A stretch of 64,000 nt of DNA from Streptomyces sp. KL109B (GCF_030766935.1 NZ_JASERL010000003.1:372001-436000), one strand, 5' to 3'. Shown: positions 23,665 through 32,892, numbered from the stretch's first letter. The notes: generated from the sequence alone by a model not told the origin. Translations and numbers: made by a program.

Positions 23665-25053
23665 TCACAGCGTGCGCAGCAGCACCGCCGGGTTCTCGAC
23701 GCAGTCCGCGACGTACCGCAGGAAGCCGCCCGCCGTGCCGCCGTCGCACACCCGGTGGTCGAAGGTGAGCGAGAGCTGGACGACCTGGCGGACCGCCAAC
23801 TCCCCTTCGTGCACCCACGGCTTGGCGGCTATTCGGCCGACGCCGAGCATGGCCGCCTCGGGGTGGTTGATGATCGGCGTGGATCCGTCGACGCCGAACA
23901 CCCCGTAGTTGTTCAACGTGAAGGTGCCGCCGGTGAGTTGCGAGGGCGACAGGGTTCCGGAGCGGGCCGCCTCGGTGAGCCGGGCGAACTCGGCGCTCAG
24001 CGACTCGGCGCCGCGCGCGTGGGCGTCCCGTACGACGGGCACGACCAGGCCCCGCTCGGTCTGCGCGGCGAACCCGAGGTGCACCTCGTCGAGCCGGACG
24101 ATCTCGCGCCGCTCCGTGTCGACCGTGGCGTTCAGCTCCGGGTAACGGGCCAGGGCCGCGGTGCAGATGCGGGCCAGGAGGGCCAGGACGGAGATCTTGG
24201 GGCCCGCGGCGGCGCTGGCCGCGGCGTTCATCGCCACGCGCGCGTGCATGAGTTCCGTGGCGTCGGCGTCCACCCAGCAGGTCGCGTCGGGTATCTCGCG
24301 CCTGCTGCGGGAGAGCTTGTCGGCCACGGCGCCGCGGATGCCGCGCAGGGGTGTGCGGTGCTCCTGTGGGGCGGGCGCCTGGGCGGGGGCCGACGCGGGG
24401 GCCTGCGCGGGGGCGGCGTTCGCAGCGTTCGCCGCGTTTTCCACATCCGCCCTGAGGATCAGTCCGTCGGGCCCGGACCCGGTCAGCGCTCTGAGGTCCA
24501 CGCCGCGGTCACGGGCGAGCTTGCGGACGAGCGGGGAGATCACGGGGACGGGGCCCTGGGCGCGCGGGGCGCTCTCCGGGGCGGCGGGCACGCTGTCCAG
24601 CGGCGCGGGCCGCATCCGCCTGCGCCGGGTCGGCGCGGTGCTGGTCCCGTACCCCACCAGTACGTTCCCCGAGCCCTCGGCTGCCTTCTCCGGTGCCTTC
24701 CGGCCCGCCTCTTGCCGCGCCTGTACGGGCTCCCGCGCCGGTGCGGGCTCCTCGGCCGCCGTCGACGGCGCGGGAACGTCCGACAGGGGAACGTCCGAAG
24801 GCGACCGCGCGCCGACGGCCACCGTCAACAGCGGCGCCCCGACCGGAAGTTCGCTGCCCTCGTCGCCGAACCGGGCCGTGACCACACCCCCGTACGGGCA
24901 CGGCACCTCGACCATCGCCTTGGCGGTCTCCACCTCGACGACGGGCTGGTCGACGTCGACGACGTCACCGACCTTCACCAGCCACTGGACGATCTCCGCC
25001 TCGGTGAGACCCTCCCCGAGGTCGGGCAGCTTGAACTCGAGCACCTGCGCCAT
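23665..25053 (-). CDS. bkdC: 2-oxoacid dehydrogenase E2 (dihydrolipoamide acyltransferase), complex 2
   Basis: E2 subunit of 462 residues. The lipoyl domain carries K45 (VETAKAMVE). A long Ala/Pro/Glu-rich linker is followed by a subunit-binding domain (SPLVRKLARDRGVDLRALTGSG). The catalytic domain ends with LTFDHRVCDGGTAGGFL, keeping the HxxxDG motif. The start ATG 25053 is 14 nt after the E1 beta stop; a longer in-frame start at 25080 would overlap E1 beta and is less likely. It is a paralogue of the E2 at 10437-11780, with a different linker. Confidence 0.88.
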   Translation of the reverse strand: MAQVLEFKLPDLGEGLTEAEIVQWLVKVGDVVDVDQPVVEVETAKAMVEVPCPYGGVVTARFGDEGSELPVGAPLLTVAVGARSPSDVPLSDVPAPSTAAEEPAPAREPVQARQEAGRKAPEKAAEGSGNVLVGYGTSTAPTRRRRMRPAPLDSVPAAPESAPRAQGPVPVISPLVRKLARDRGVDLRALTGSGPDGLILRADVENAANAANAAPAQAPASAPAQAPAPQEHRTPLRGIRGAVADKLSRSRREIPDATCWVDADATELMHARVAMNAAASAAAGPKISVLALLARICTAALARYPELNATVDTERREIVRLDEVHLGFAAQTERGLVVPVVRDAHARGAESLSAEFARLTEAARSGTLSPSQLTGGTFTLNNYGVFGVDGSTPIINHPEAAMLGVGRIAAKPWVHEGELAVRQVVQLSLTFDHRVCDGGTAGGFLRYVADCVENPAVLLRTL

Positions 25054-25067
25054 TACCCCACCGTCCC

Positions 25068-26090
25068 TCACTGATCCCATTGCAGCCGCGCCACCGCGTC
25101 CAACACCCGGTCGACTCCGGGCAGATGGTGCCGCTCCAGCATGGGCGGCGGATACGGAATGTCGAAACCGGCCACCCGCAGCACCGGCGCCTCCAGGTGG
25201 TGGAAGCAGCGCTCGGTCACGCGCGCGGCGATCTCCCCGCCGGGCCCGCCGAAGCCGCCCGACTCGTGCACGACGACCGCGCGCCCCGTGCGCCGGACGG
25301 ACGCGGCGACCGTCGCGTCGTCGAACGGCACCAGCGAGCGCAGGTCGACCACTTCAAGATCCCACCCCTCCCCTCGGGCCGCCTCCGCCGCCTCCAGGCA
25401 GACGGGGACGGACGGGCCGTACGTGAGCAGCGTGGCACTGGTGCCGGGCCTGCGGACCACTGCCCTGCCTATCGGAAGAACGTCTTCCGGTGCCTCGGGG
25501 TTCCAGGAATCCTTCGCCCAGTAAAGGCGCTTGGGCTCCAGGAAGACGACCGGGTCGTCGGAGGCGATGGACTGCCGCAGCAGCCCGTACGCGTCCGCGA
25601 CGGTGGCCGGAGTGACGACGGTCAGGCCCGGCGTCGCCATGTAGTACGCCTCGGAGGAGTCGCTGTGGTGTTCTACGCCGCCGATCCCGCCGCCGTACGG
25701 AATCCGGACGGTGATGGGCAGCGGCAGGGCGCCGCGCGTGCGGTTGCGCATCCGCGCGACGTGCGAGATCAGCTGCTCGAAGGCGGGGTAGGCGAACGCG
25801 TCGAACTGCATCTCCACGACGGGCCGAAGCCCGTACATCGCCATGCCGACGGCGGCGCCGAGGATGCCGGCCTCGGCGAGCGGGGTGTCCGTGCAGCGGT
25901 CCTCGCCGAACTCCTTGGCGAGCCCGTCGGTGATCCGGAAGACGCCGCCCAGGGTGCCGACGTCCTCGCCCATGACGTGCACGGCGGGGTCCTCGGCCAT
26001 GGAGTCGCGCAGCGCGCGCCCGAGGGCCTGCGCCATGGTGGCCGGTTTGGTGGCGGGCTTGGCCTTCGGCGGCCGGGCCACAGTGGTCAT
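25068..26090 (-). CDS. bkdB: 2-oxoacid dehydrogenase E1 beta subunit, complex 2
   Basis: Protein of 340 residues, parallel to the E1 beta of complex 1. Shared blocks are VMGEDVGTLGGVFRITDGL, DTPLAEAGILGAAVG, RIPYGGGIGGVEHHSDS and HESGGFGGPGGEIAARV. The N-terminus carries a short Lys/Pro/Ala stretch (RPPKAKPATKPATMAQ) before the enzyme domain; an internal Met at position 19 could be an alternative start. The start ATG overlaps the stop of E1 alpha as ATGA. Confidence 0.9.
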   Translation of the reverse strand: MTTVARPPKAKPATKPATMAQALGRALRDSMAEDPAVHVMGEDVGTLGGVFRITDGLAKEFGEDRCTDTPLAEAGILGAAVGMAMYGLRPVVEMQFDAFAYPAFEQLISHVARMRNRTRGALPLPITVRIPYGGGIGGVEHHSDSSEAYYMATPGLTVVTPATVADAYGLLRQSIASDDPVVFLEPKRLYWAKDSWNPEAPEDVLPIGRAVVRRPGTSATLLTYGPSVPVCLEAAEAARGEGWDLEVVDLRSLVPFDDATVAASVRRTGRAVVVHESGGFGGPGGEIAARVTERCFHHLEAPVLRVAGFDIPYPPPMLERHHLPGVDRVLDAVARLQWDQ

Positions 26091-27241
26091 TCCCGGTCCC
26101 CTTCCGCCGCTGCCTCCGCCTCCGCTTCCAGCTCGGCGCGCAACTGCGCTGCCTGCTCTGCCAGTTGCGGCGTCTGCTGGGCGTACACGTCGCCGAACAG
26201 GTCCATCGGGTCGAGCGCCGGGTCCCGGTTCATGTGCTCGCGCAGTGCGGCGGCCCGCTGTTCGGCGTCGTCGCGGACGGCCCGGATGCCGTCCTCGTCG
26301 ATGAGGCCCCGGCCGGTCAACTCCCGTTCCAGGAGCCGGACCGGGTCGTGGGCGCGCCACATCTCGACCTCGGCGTCGCCGCGGTAGCGGGTCGCGTCGT
26401 CGGCGTTGGTGTGCGCGTCCAGGCGGTACGTGACGGCCTCGACGAGCGTCGGGCCGCCGCCCCCACGCGCGCGGGAGACCGCGTCGGTGAGCACCTCGTG
26501 CAGGGCGGCGGCGTCGTTCCCGTCGACCAGGCGGCCCGGCATGCCGTAGCCGACGGCCTTGTGGGCCAGGGACGGCGCGGCGGTCTGCTTGGCGAGCGGC
26601 ACGGAGATCGCGAACCCGTTGTTCTGCACGAGGAAGACGACGGGGGCCCGCCACACGGCGGCGAAGTTCAGCGCCTCGTGGAAGTCGCCCTCACTGGTGC
26701 CGCCGTCGCCGACCATGGCGAGCGCCACCACATCGTCGCCCTTGAGGCGCGCGGCATGTGCGAGGCCCACGGCGTGCGGGAGCTGTGTCGCGAGCGGGGT
26801 GCTGAGCGGCGCGATCCGGTGCTCGCGCGGGTCGTAGCCGGTGTGCCAGTCGCCGCGCAGCAGGGTCAGGGCCTGTACGGGGTCGAGGCCGCGGGCGACG
26901 GCGGCGAGGGTGTCGCGGTAGCTGGGGAAGAGCCAGTCCCGCTCCGCCAAGGCCAGCGCGGCGGCGACCTGAGCGGCCTCCTGGCCGGTCGACGAGGGGT
27001 ACACGGCGAGGCACCCCTGCTTGGTCAGCGCGGTCGCCTGCGCGTTGTACCGGCGGCCGCGCACCACCTCCGCGTACAGGCGGCGCAGCAGTTCGGAGTC
27101 GACGTGGGCGGCGGCCTCGGTGCCCAGGACCCGGTGGGGCTCGGCGTCCGGCAGCAGCGGCGCGGGGTCCGTGCGGGGCTGCCAGGCGGGCGGCGGCACG
27201 GGCCTGCCCTCGCGCGCGGCCCGCTGGTCCATGACCGTCAT
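26087..27241 (-). CDS. bkdA: 2-oxoacid dehydrogenase E1 alpha subunit, complex 2
   Basis: Protein of 384 residues. The thiamine diphosphate motif is GDGGTSEGD through QNN, and the loop RLDAHTNADDATRYR matches the E1 alpha phosphorylation loop. The C-terminus is an acidic Glu/Ala-rich helix. The start ATG 27241 is supported by GGAGG seven bases upstream. It is the first gene of the operon and lies divergent to an Lrp-type regulator. A TetR-type palindrome (27301-27314) and a 12-bp inverted repeat (27343-27376) occupy the shared upstream region. Confidence 0.9.
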   Translation of the reverse strand: MTVMDQRAAREGRPVPPPAWQPRTDPAPLLPDAEPHRVLGTEAAAHVDSELLRRLYAEVVRGRRYNAQATALTKQGCLAVYPSSTGQEAAQVAAALALAERDWLFPSYRDTLAAVARGLDPVQALTLLRGDWHTGYDPREHRIAPLSTPLATQLPHAVGLAHAARLKGDDVVALAMVGDGGTSEGDFHEALNFAAVWRAPVVFLVQNNGFAISVPLAKQTAAPSLAHKAVGYGMPGRLVDGNDAAALHEVLTDAVSRARGGGGPTLVEAVTYRLDAHTNADDATRYRGDAEVEMWRAHDPVRLLERELTGRGLIDEDGIRAVRDDAEQRAAALREHMNRDPALDPMDLFGDVYAQQTPQLAEQAAQLRAELEAEAEAAAEGDRE

Positions 27242-27300
27242 GACGGCACCTCCTCGTGGGAGCGGCTCGGAAGGCGCGTCGGGTGTGATGCGCCTCACCT

Positions 27301-27314
27301 ACCGATTGTTCGGT
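27301..27314. promoter_or_regulatory. Candidate PaaR-like operator, copy 1 (one mismatch)
   Basis: ACCGATTGTTCGGT differs at one position from the identical sites at 30182 and 35234. It lies 60 nt upstream of the E1 alpha start of complex 2. Confidence 0.5.
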
Positions 27315-27342
27315 CGACGGCACATTTTGGCTACAGGCACCT

Positions 27343-27376
27343 TCAGGCTGTGGACAATCGGTTCTCCACAGCCTGA
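27343..27376. promoter_or_regulatory. 12-bp inverted repeat containing two DnaA-box-like halves
   Basis: TCAGGCTGTGGA and TCCACAGCCTGA are separated by 10 nt, in the divergent region between the bkd operon and the Lrp-type gene. The left half includes TGTGGACAA (27349-27357), the reverse of the Streptomyces DnaA box TTGTCCACA. The right half includes TTCTCCACA (27362-27370, one mismatch). It could instead be an Lrp operator. Confidence 0.5.
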
Positions 27377-27415
27377 GATGAAAGCAGTACGTCCATGGTA
27401 AGGAGGCGGGGGCGG

Positions 27416-27925
27416 ATGGCATCTGAACAAATGGCCGAGGGCTCCACAGGCCCCGGGGGCCCGGCTCCCGACCCCGCGGCCCGCCCCCTGGACGCCATCG
27501 ACCGGGACATCCTTCAGCTGCTCCTGAGGGACGGCCGCGCGTCGATACGGTCCGTCGCCGAACAGGTCCACGTGTCCCGCGCGAACGCCTACGCGCGCAT
27601 CAACCGCCTCATCGAGGACCGCGTGATCCGCGGATTCGGCGCCCGCGTCAACCACGAGCGGGCGGGCCAGGGCGCCTCCGCCTACATCACGCTCAAGATC
27701 GTCCAGAACACCTGGCGGACCGTGCGCGAACAGCTGCGCAGGCTGCCGGAGGCCTCGCACATCGCCCTGGTCAGCGGCGACTTCGACGTCCTGATCCTGG
27801 TGCACACCGAGGACAACAGGGCGCTGCGCGAACTGGTCCTCACCAAGCTCCAGTCCATCCCCGAGGTGCTCAGCACGCGCACGCTGCTGGTCTTCGAGGA
27901 GGAGGACCTGGAACCGGACTCCTAA
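27416..27925 (+). CDS. bkdR: Lrp/AsnC-family regulator, probable BkdR
   Basis: Regulator of 169 residues. The N-terminal HTH reads LDAIDRDILQLLLRDGRASIRSVAEQVHVSRANAYARI, and the C-terminal RAM domain includes HIALVSGDFDVLILVHTED. A 20-residue Gly/Pro-rich leader precedes the HTH. ATG 27416 has GGAGG nine bases upstream. It is divergent from the second bkd operon, the classical position of bkdR, so it probably activates or represses that operon in response to branched-chain amino acids. The assignment as BkdR rests on this position. Confidence 0.85.
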   Translation: MASEQMAEGSTGPGGPAPDPAARPLDAIDRDILQLLLRDGRASIRSVAEQVHVSRANAYARINRLIEDRVIRGFGARVNHERAGQGASAYITLKIVQNTWRTVREQLRRLPEASHIALVSGDFDVLILVHTEDNRALRELVLTKLQSIPEVLSTRTLLVFEEEDLEPDS

Positions 27926-27944
27926 GAGCCTGATCCTCCGGGGC

Positions 27945-28553
27945 TCAGCCCTCCTTGCGCAGCCCCTGGAAGACCAGCTCGACCACGGCGTCCGCCACTT
28001 CGCGGTCGCCGAGCCCGCCGCCGTCCGGCCGGTACCACTCCACCAGCGAGTTGATCATCCCGAAGACGAGCCGGGTGGCGAGCCGTACCTCGATGTCGCC
28101 GCGTACGTCCCCGTCGGCCGCGGCCGCCTTCAGCAGCTCGGCGACCTGGTGGTCGAACTCCCTGCGCCGCTCCATGGCCCACCGCTCGGTGTCGGTGTTG
28201 CCGCGCACCCGCAACAGCAGGGTGACGTAGGGCAGTTCACCGGTGAGCACCTCGACCATGCGCCGGGTGACGTACTCCAGGCGCTCGATGGCGCGTCCCG
28301 CGCGCGCGGGTTGCTCGTCGAGGATCCCGAAGAGGCCGTCGAGCGCGCGGCTCACGGCGCGGCGCAGCAGCTCCTCCTTGCCCGCCACATGGTGGTAGAT
28401 CGACGACTTGGAGATGCCGGCCGCCTTGGAGAGGTGCTCCATGGAGGTGCCGTCGTAGCCGCGCTCGTTGAAGACGGTGACGGCGACGGCGAGCAGGCTG
28501 TCGGGCGTGTAGGTGTCGCGGCGCGCGACCGCGTCCCGGCGTGCGGTGGTCAT
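27945..28553 (-). CDS. paaR: TetR-family regulator, probable PaaR
   Basis: Regulator of 202 residues. The N-terminal TetR HTH reads FNERGYDGTSMEHLSKAAGISKSSIYHHVAGKEELLRRAV. The ligand domain contains LLLRVRGNTDTERWAMERRREFD, similar to PaaR/FadR-like TetR proteins that bind acyl-CoA or phenylacetyl-CoA. It overlaps the 3-hydroxyacyl-CoA dehydrogenase gene by 4 nt (ATGA). The repeated 14-bp palindrome upstream of paaN/paaH and paaA is its most likely binding site, which would make it autoregulated. Confidence 0.8.
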   Translation of the reverse strand: MTTARRDAVARRDTYTPDSLLAVAVTVFNERGYDGTSMEHLSKAAGISKSSIYHHVAGKEELLRRAVSRALDGLFGILDEQPARAGRAIERLEYVTRRMVEVLTGELPYVTLLLRVRGNTDTERWAMERRREFDHQVAELLKAAAADGDVRGDIEVRLATRLVFGMINSLVEWYRPDGGGLGDREVADAVVELVFQGLRKEG

Positions 28554-30058
28554 GCGGAGCCCTCCCACTTCTTGGGGGTGTACGAGTGCCTGAGGAGGGC
28601 CAGTGACGGCGCGTGCCGCCCGGAGGGGTCGCGCTCGTGCAGCTCCTCCAGCAGGCCGCGGGCCCAGCCGCGGCCGAGCGCGCGGTCCCACTCCAGGGGT
28701 CCGAGCGGGTAGTTGACGCCCAGGCGCATCGCGGTGTCGATGTCGTCCTCGGTGGCCACCCCGCGCGCGTGGGCGTCGTGCGCGAGGTCGATGATCCGCG
28801 CGACGGTGCGGGCCACGATCATGCCGGGCACGTCGCCGATGACGCTGACCTTCTTGCCGAGCGCCTGGAAGAGTCCGACGGCCTCGCCCAGGGTGCGCGG
28901 GTTGCCGTCCTGGCATGCGGCGAGGGCGATGCGGGTGGCCGCGCGGTAGTCGTGGGCGAGGTCGAAGTAGACGACGTCGCGGAACTCGATGGACGTCTGG
29001 CCGTCCGCCTGGACGAGCTGGCCGCCGCTGGGCAGCAGGATCCGCGTGCCCTTGTCCTCGTCCTCCTGGACGACCTCGATGCCCGCCTCGCGCATCATCG
29101 GGATCAGCGCGCCCGCGGAGTCCAGGTCGCCCTCCACGGTCACGCGCGCGGGCGGCAGGGCCGGTGGCGCCGTGTGCGGTTCGGGAAGTTCCTCGCCGTC
29201 CCCGTACGCGTACCAGCCCTGCCCCGACTTCCGCCCCAGGCGCCCGGCCTCCACCAGGCGGCGCTGGGCCAGCGAGGGCCGGAACTTCGCGTCCTGGAAG
29301 AAGCCCTCCCACACGGAGCGCGTCACGGCCTCGTTGACGTCCTGCCCGATCAGGTCGGTCAGCTCGAAGGCGCCCATCCTGAAGCCGCCGCACTCGCGCA
29401 GCACGGCGTCGATGGTGGCGGGGTCCGCGCCCTGCTCCTCGTACACCGCGAACGCCTCGGCGTAGAAGGGCCGCGCGATCCGGTTGACCAGGAAGCCGGG
29501 GGTGTCGGCGCAGGCCACGGGGGTCTTGCCCCAGGCGCGGGCGGTCTCGTACGCGCGCGTGGCCGCGGTGACGTCGGTGGCGGCGCCGGAGACGACCTCC
29601 ACGAGCGGCAGCAGGGGCGCCGGGTTGAAGAAGTGCAGCCCTACGAAGCGGCCCGGCCGGCGCAGCGCCCCGCCGATCGCCGTCACGGACAGGGAGGAGG
29701 TGTTGGTGGCGAGCAGGCAGTCGTCCGCGACGACGTCCTCCAGCTCGCGGAACAGGTCCTGTTTGACGTCGAGTCGCTCCAGGACGGCCTCGACGACGAG
29801 CGTGGCGGGCGCCAACTCGCCGATGCTCTGCGCTGGTTCGAGCCGGGCGACGGCGTCCGCGCGCTCCTCGGCGGCCATCCGGCCCTTCTCGACGAGCCGG
29901 TCGAGGCGCGCGGCGATCGACTCGGCGGCGCTCCTCGCACGGCCTGGCACGGCGTCGTACAGCCGGACGGGATGCCCGGCGACGAGGGCGACCTGGGCGA
30001 TGCCCTGGCCCATGGTGCCGGTTCCGACCACGCCGACGAGGCGGTCAAGTGCTGTCAT
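28550..30058 (-). CDS. paaH: 3-hydroxyacyl-CoA dehydrogenase, PaaH-like
   Basis: Enzyme of 502 residues with two 3HCDH-type halves. The NAD-binding N-terminus is RLVGVVGTGTMGQGIAQVALVAG, followed by LATNTSSLSVTAIG and HFFNPAPLLPLVEVVSG. A C-terminal repeat of the dehydrogenase helical domain follows (GVNYPLGPLEWDRALG). In phenylacetate catabolism PaaH oxidises 3-hydroxyadipyl-CoA to 3-oxoadipyl-CoA. It is divergent from paaN, with a shared 257-nt control region containing the candidate PaaR operator. Confidence 0.88.
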   Translation of the reverse strand: MTALDRLVGVVGTGTMGQGIAQVALVAGHPVRLYDAVPGRARSAAESIAARLDRLVEKGRMAAEERADAVARLEPAQSIGELAPATLVVEAVLERLDVKQDLFRELEDVVADDCLLATNTSSLSVTAIGGALRRPGRFVGLHFFNPAPLLPLVEVVSGAATDVTAATRAYETARAWGKTPVACADTPGFLVNRIARPFYAEAFAVYEEQGADPATIDAVLRECGGFRMGAFELTDLIGQDVNEAVTRSVWEGFFQDAKFRPSLAQRRLVEAGRLGRKSGQGWYAYGDGEELPEPHTAPPALPPARVTVEGDLDSAGALIPMMREAGIEVVQEDEDKGTRILLPSGGQLVQADGQTSIEFRDVVYFDLAHDYRAATRIALAACQDGNPRTLGEAVGLFQALGKKVSVIGDVPGMIVARTVARIIDLAHDAHARGVATEDDIDTAMRLGVNYPLGPLEWDRALGRGWARGLLEELHERDPSGRHAPSLALLRHSYTPKKWEGSA

Positions 30059-30181
30059 GCACGTGATCCTCCCGTACCCGTCCCCGCGGCGGGGTTCCGG
30101 GGCTCGTCGGTCCGGCCGCCCATCGCTTTTGGACCGCTTTTCCCTGGCTTTCCCTCGGCTTTTCCACAGCCCCTTGCCCCG

Positions 30182-30195
30182 ACCGATCGTTCGGT
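30182..30195. promoter_or_regulatory. Candidate PaaR operator, copy 2 (paaH-paaN divergent region)
   Basis: ACCGATCGTTCGGT is the exact reverse complement of the site at 35234-35247. It fits the core ACCGNNCGNNCGGT that I recall for corynebacterial PaaR. It lies within the spacer of a weak promoter, TTGCCC (30174-30179) and TACTCT (30196-30201), upstream of paaN, which suits repression. Confidence 0.65.
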
Positions 30196-30315
30196 TACTC
30201 TAACTCTGTTGGTCCTTTCCTGCCCAGTCCCGCCCAGCCCAGCCCCGTCCCGTTCCAGTCCCGCCCAGCTCGCCGGCTCGACGAGGAGCCGCAGTCCAGG
30301 AGGAGTTGGTCCGCC

Positions 30316-32034
30316 ATGGCCGCCGCCGCACTCACCTCGCACGATCTGATCGCCAAGCACCGGCCGACCCTCGACCGGACGCTGGAAGCGATCCGCACGC
30401 GCGCGTACTGGTCCCCGCACCCCGAGCACCCCAAGGCGTACGGAGACGCCGAGACCGGCAGCCTGAGCATGCCCGAGGGCAAGGCCGCCTTCGACGCCCT
30501 GCTCGGCACCCGTCTCGACCTGGGCCAGCCCGGCACGGACGACTTCGTGGGCGGCGAAGTGTCGCCGTACGGAATCGAGTTGGGCGTCACCTACCCGCAC
30601 GCCGACATCGACGTGCTGCTGCCTGCCATGCGCGCGGGCATGCGCGCGTGGCGCGAGGCGGGCGCCGAGGCGCGCGCGGTGACGTGCCTGGAGATCCTGG
30701 CCCGGATCAGCGCGCGGACGCACGAGTTCGCGCACGCGGTCATGCACACCAGCGGCCAGGCCTTCATGATGGCGTTCCAGGCGGGCGGCCCGCACGCGCA
30801 GGACCGCGGCCTGGAGGCGGTGGCGTACGCGTACGAGGAGCAGGTGCGCACCCCGGACGCCGCGCAGTGGTCCAAGCCGCAGGGCAAGCGCGATCCCCTG
30901 GTCCTGGACAAGGAGTTCACGCCGGTCGCGCGCGGCGTCTCGCTGCTGGTCGGCTGCAACACGTTCCCCACGTGGAACGGGTATCCGGGCCTGTTCGCCT
31001 CCCTGGCCACCGGCAACCCGGTCCTCGTGAAGCCGCACCCGCGCGCGGTGCTGCCGCTCGCGCTCACGGTGCGCATCGCCCGCGAGGTCCTCGCCGACGC
31101 GGGCTTCGACCCGAACCTGGTGGCGCTGGCCGTCGAGCGTCCGGGAGAGGGCATCGCCAAGACCCTCGCCGTACGCCCCGAGGTGAAGATCATCGACTAC
31201 ACGGGGTCCACGGCCTTCGGCGACTGGCTGGAGACGCACGCCCGGCAGGCGCAGGTCTACACGGAGAAGGCCGGCGTCAACACCGTCGTCATCGACTCCA
31301 CGGACGACTACAAGGGCATGCTGGCGAACCTCGCCTTCTCGCTGTCCCTCTACAGCGGCCAGATGTGCACGACGCCGCAGAACCTCCTGATGCCGCGCGA
31401 GGGCATCACCACGGACGAGGGACCCAAGGCGTACGACGAGGTGGTGGCGGACCTCGCGACGTCGGTCGGCGGCCTGCTCGGCGACGACGCGCGGGCGAAC
31501 GGGCTGCTGGGCGCGCTGGTCAACCCGGACGTGCGGGCCCGCCTCGACGCGGCCCGCGGAATCGGCGAAGTCGCCCTGCCCTCAAGGGAGATCGCCAACC
31601 CGGACTTCCCGGACGCCGTCGTGCGTACGCCGGTGATCGTGAAGCTGGACGGCGCGCGGAAATACTGGGAGGGGGCCGACGCGGAGGCCGCCTACATGAG
31701 CGAGTGCTTCGGCCCCGTCTCCTTCGCGGTCTGTGTCGACACGACCGGCGACGCGGTGGAGCTGCTGCGCCGCACCGTGCGCGACAAGGGCGCCATGACG
31801 GTCGGCGCCTACACCACCTCCGAGGACGTGGCGCAGGCCGTGGAGGAGGTCTGCCTGGAGGAGTGCGCGCAGCTCTCGCTCAACCTGACGGGCGGGGTGT
31901 ACGTGAACCAGACTGCGGCGTTCTCCGACTTCCACGGCTCGGGCGGCAACCCGGCGGCGAACGCGGCGCTGTGCGACAGCGCGTTCGTGGCGAACCGCTT
32001 CCGGGTGGTGGAGGTGCGACGGGCAGCCGCGTAA
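30316..32034 (+). CDS. paaN: Phenylacetic acid degradation protein PaaN (aldehyde dehydrogenase type)
   Basis: Protein of 572 residues of the aldehyde dehydrogenase superfamily. Landmarks are TFPTWNGYPGLFASLATGNPV for cofactor binding and YSGQMCTTPQNLLMP with the catalytic Cys. Unlike E. coli PaaZ there is no C-terminal MaoC hydratase domain, so it would only oxidise the ring-opened semialdehyde. A separate hydratase for oxepin-CoA is not seen in this window. ATG 30316 has GGAGGAG about ten bases upstream. Confidence 0.88.
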   Translation: MAAAALTSHDLIAKHRPTLDRTLEAIRTRAYWSPHPEHPKAYGDAETGSLSMPEGKAAFDALLGTRLDLGQPGTDDFVGGEVSPYGIELGVTYPHADIDVLLPAMRAGMRAWREAGAEARAVTCLEILARISARTHEFAHAVMHTSGQAFMMAFQAGGPHAQDRGLEAVAYAYEEQVRTPDAAQWSKPQGKRDPLVLDKEFTPVARGVSLLVGCNTFPTWNGYPGLFASLATGNPVLVKPHPRAVLPLALTVRIAREVLADAGFDPNLVALAVERPGEGIAKTLAVRPEVKIIDYTGSTAFGDWLETHARQAQVYTEKAGVNTVVIDSTDDYKGMLANLAFSLSLYSGQMCTTPQNLLMPREGITTDEGPKAYDEVVADLATSVGGLLGDDARANGLLGALVNPDVRARLDAARGIGEVALPSREIANPDFPDAVVRTPVIVKLDGARKYWEGADAEAAYMSECFGPVSFAVCVDTTGDAVELLRRTVRDKGAMTVGAYTTSEDVAQAVEEVCLEECAQLSLNLTGGVYVNQTAAFSDFHGSGGNPAANAALCDSAFVANRFRVVEVRRAAA

Positions 32035-32060
32035 GGCCCTAGGGGGCGTGGGCCCAGGCT

Positions 32061-32882
32061 CTACGGGGCGTGCGTGCTGTGTGCGCTCCAGTGGAAGAGC
32101 GTCATGCCGACGCTGGTGGCCAGGTTGTAGCTGGAGACCTGGGGCCGCATCGGCAGCGACACCAACTGGTCGGCACGCGCGCGTAGTTCCGCCGACAGGC
32201 CGCTGCGCTCGGACCCGAAGGCGAGCAGGGCGTCGTCGGGCAGCTTCAGGCCGCGGATGTCCGCGCCCTCGGGGTCGAGCGCGTACAGCGGCCCGCTCGG
32301 CAGCTCGTCCACGTCCAGCCGCTCCACGGCGGTCGCGAAGTGCAGCCCGGCCCCGCCCCGTACGACGGTGGGGTGCCAGGGGTCGAGGTCGCCGGTGGTG
32401 ACGACGCCGGTGGCGCCGTAGCCGGCGGCGAGGCGGATCACGGCGCCCGCGTTGCCGAGGTTGCGCGGGTTGTCGAGCACGACGACGGGCGTGGTGCGGG
32501 CCTCGCGTCCCAGGGCGGCCAGATGGGCGTCCCGCGCGGGCCGCCCGGCGAGCGCGGCGACGCCGGTCGGGTGCAGGCGCGGCACGAGCCCCCGCAGCAC
32601 GGCGTCCGGCACCTCCACGAGGAGCCGCGCCAGGTCCCGTACGACATCGGGGGCGAGGTCCTCGGCCAGGGCGAGCGCGGCCGCCCGGTCGACGGCGAGC
32701 GCGACGGGGACGTCGGCGCCGAAGCGTACGGCGTGCTTGAGGGCGTGGAAGCCGTCGAGCAGCACCGCCGCGTCGGCCCGCCGCTGCCAGGCGCGCACGG
32801 CGTCCTCGGCCCGCTCCTCGCGCATGCCGCCGTCCGCCGCACTCGTCCCACTCGTCCTGTTCACGCCGTTCACACCCTTCAC
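32061..32882 (-). CDS. SpoU/TrmH-family RNA 2'-O-methyltransferase
   Basis: SPOUT-fold methyltransferase of about 273 residues. The three family motifs are NPRNLGNAGAVIRLAAGYGA (motif 1), LLAFGSERSGLS (motif 2) and PMRPQVSSYNLATSVGMTLFHW (motif 3, knot and SAM site). It likely methylates a ribose in rRNA or tRNA; the target cannot be told. The start is uncertain: GTG 32882 gives a leader of 19 extra residues, while ATG 32825 (MREERAEDAV) begins nearer the conserved region. It lies on the strand opposite to the paa genes that flank it. Confidence 0.85.
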   Translation of the reverse strand: MKGVNGVNRTSGTSAADGGMREERAEDAVRAWQRRADAAVLLDGFHALKHAVRFGADVPVALAVDRAAALALAEDLAPDVVRDLARLLVEVPDAVLRGLVPRLHPTGVAALAGRPARDAHLAALGREARTTPVVVLDNPRNLGNAGAVIRLAAGYGATGVVTTGDLDPWHPTVVRGGAGLHFATAVERLDVDELPSGPLYALDPEGADIRGLKLPDDALLAFGSERSGLSAELRARADQLVSLPMRPQVSSYNLATSVGMTLFHWSAHSTHAP

Positions 32883-32892
32883 GGCAAGAAGC

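Noticed and set aside
30160..30168. TTTTCCACA (and the reverse at 43583-43591) as DnaA boxes
   Set aside because: Single 8-of-9 matches without clustering are expected by chance in a window of this size.
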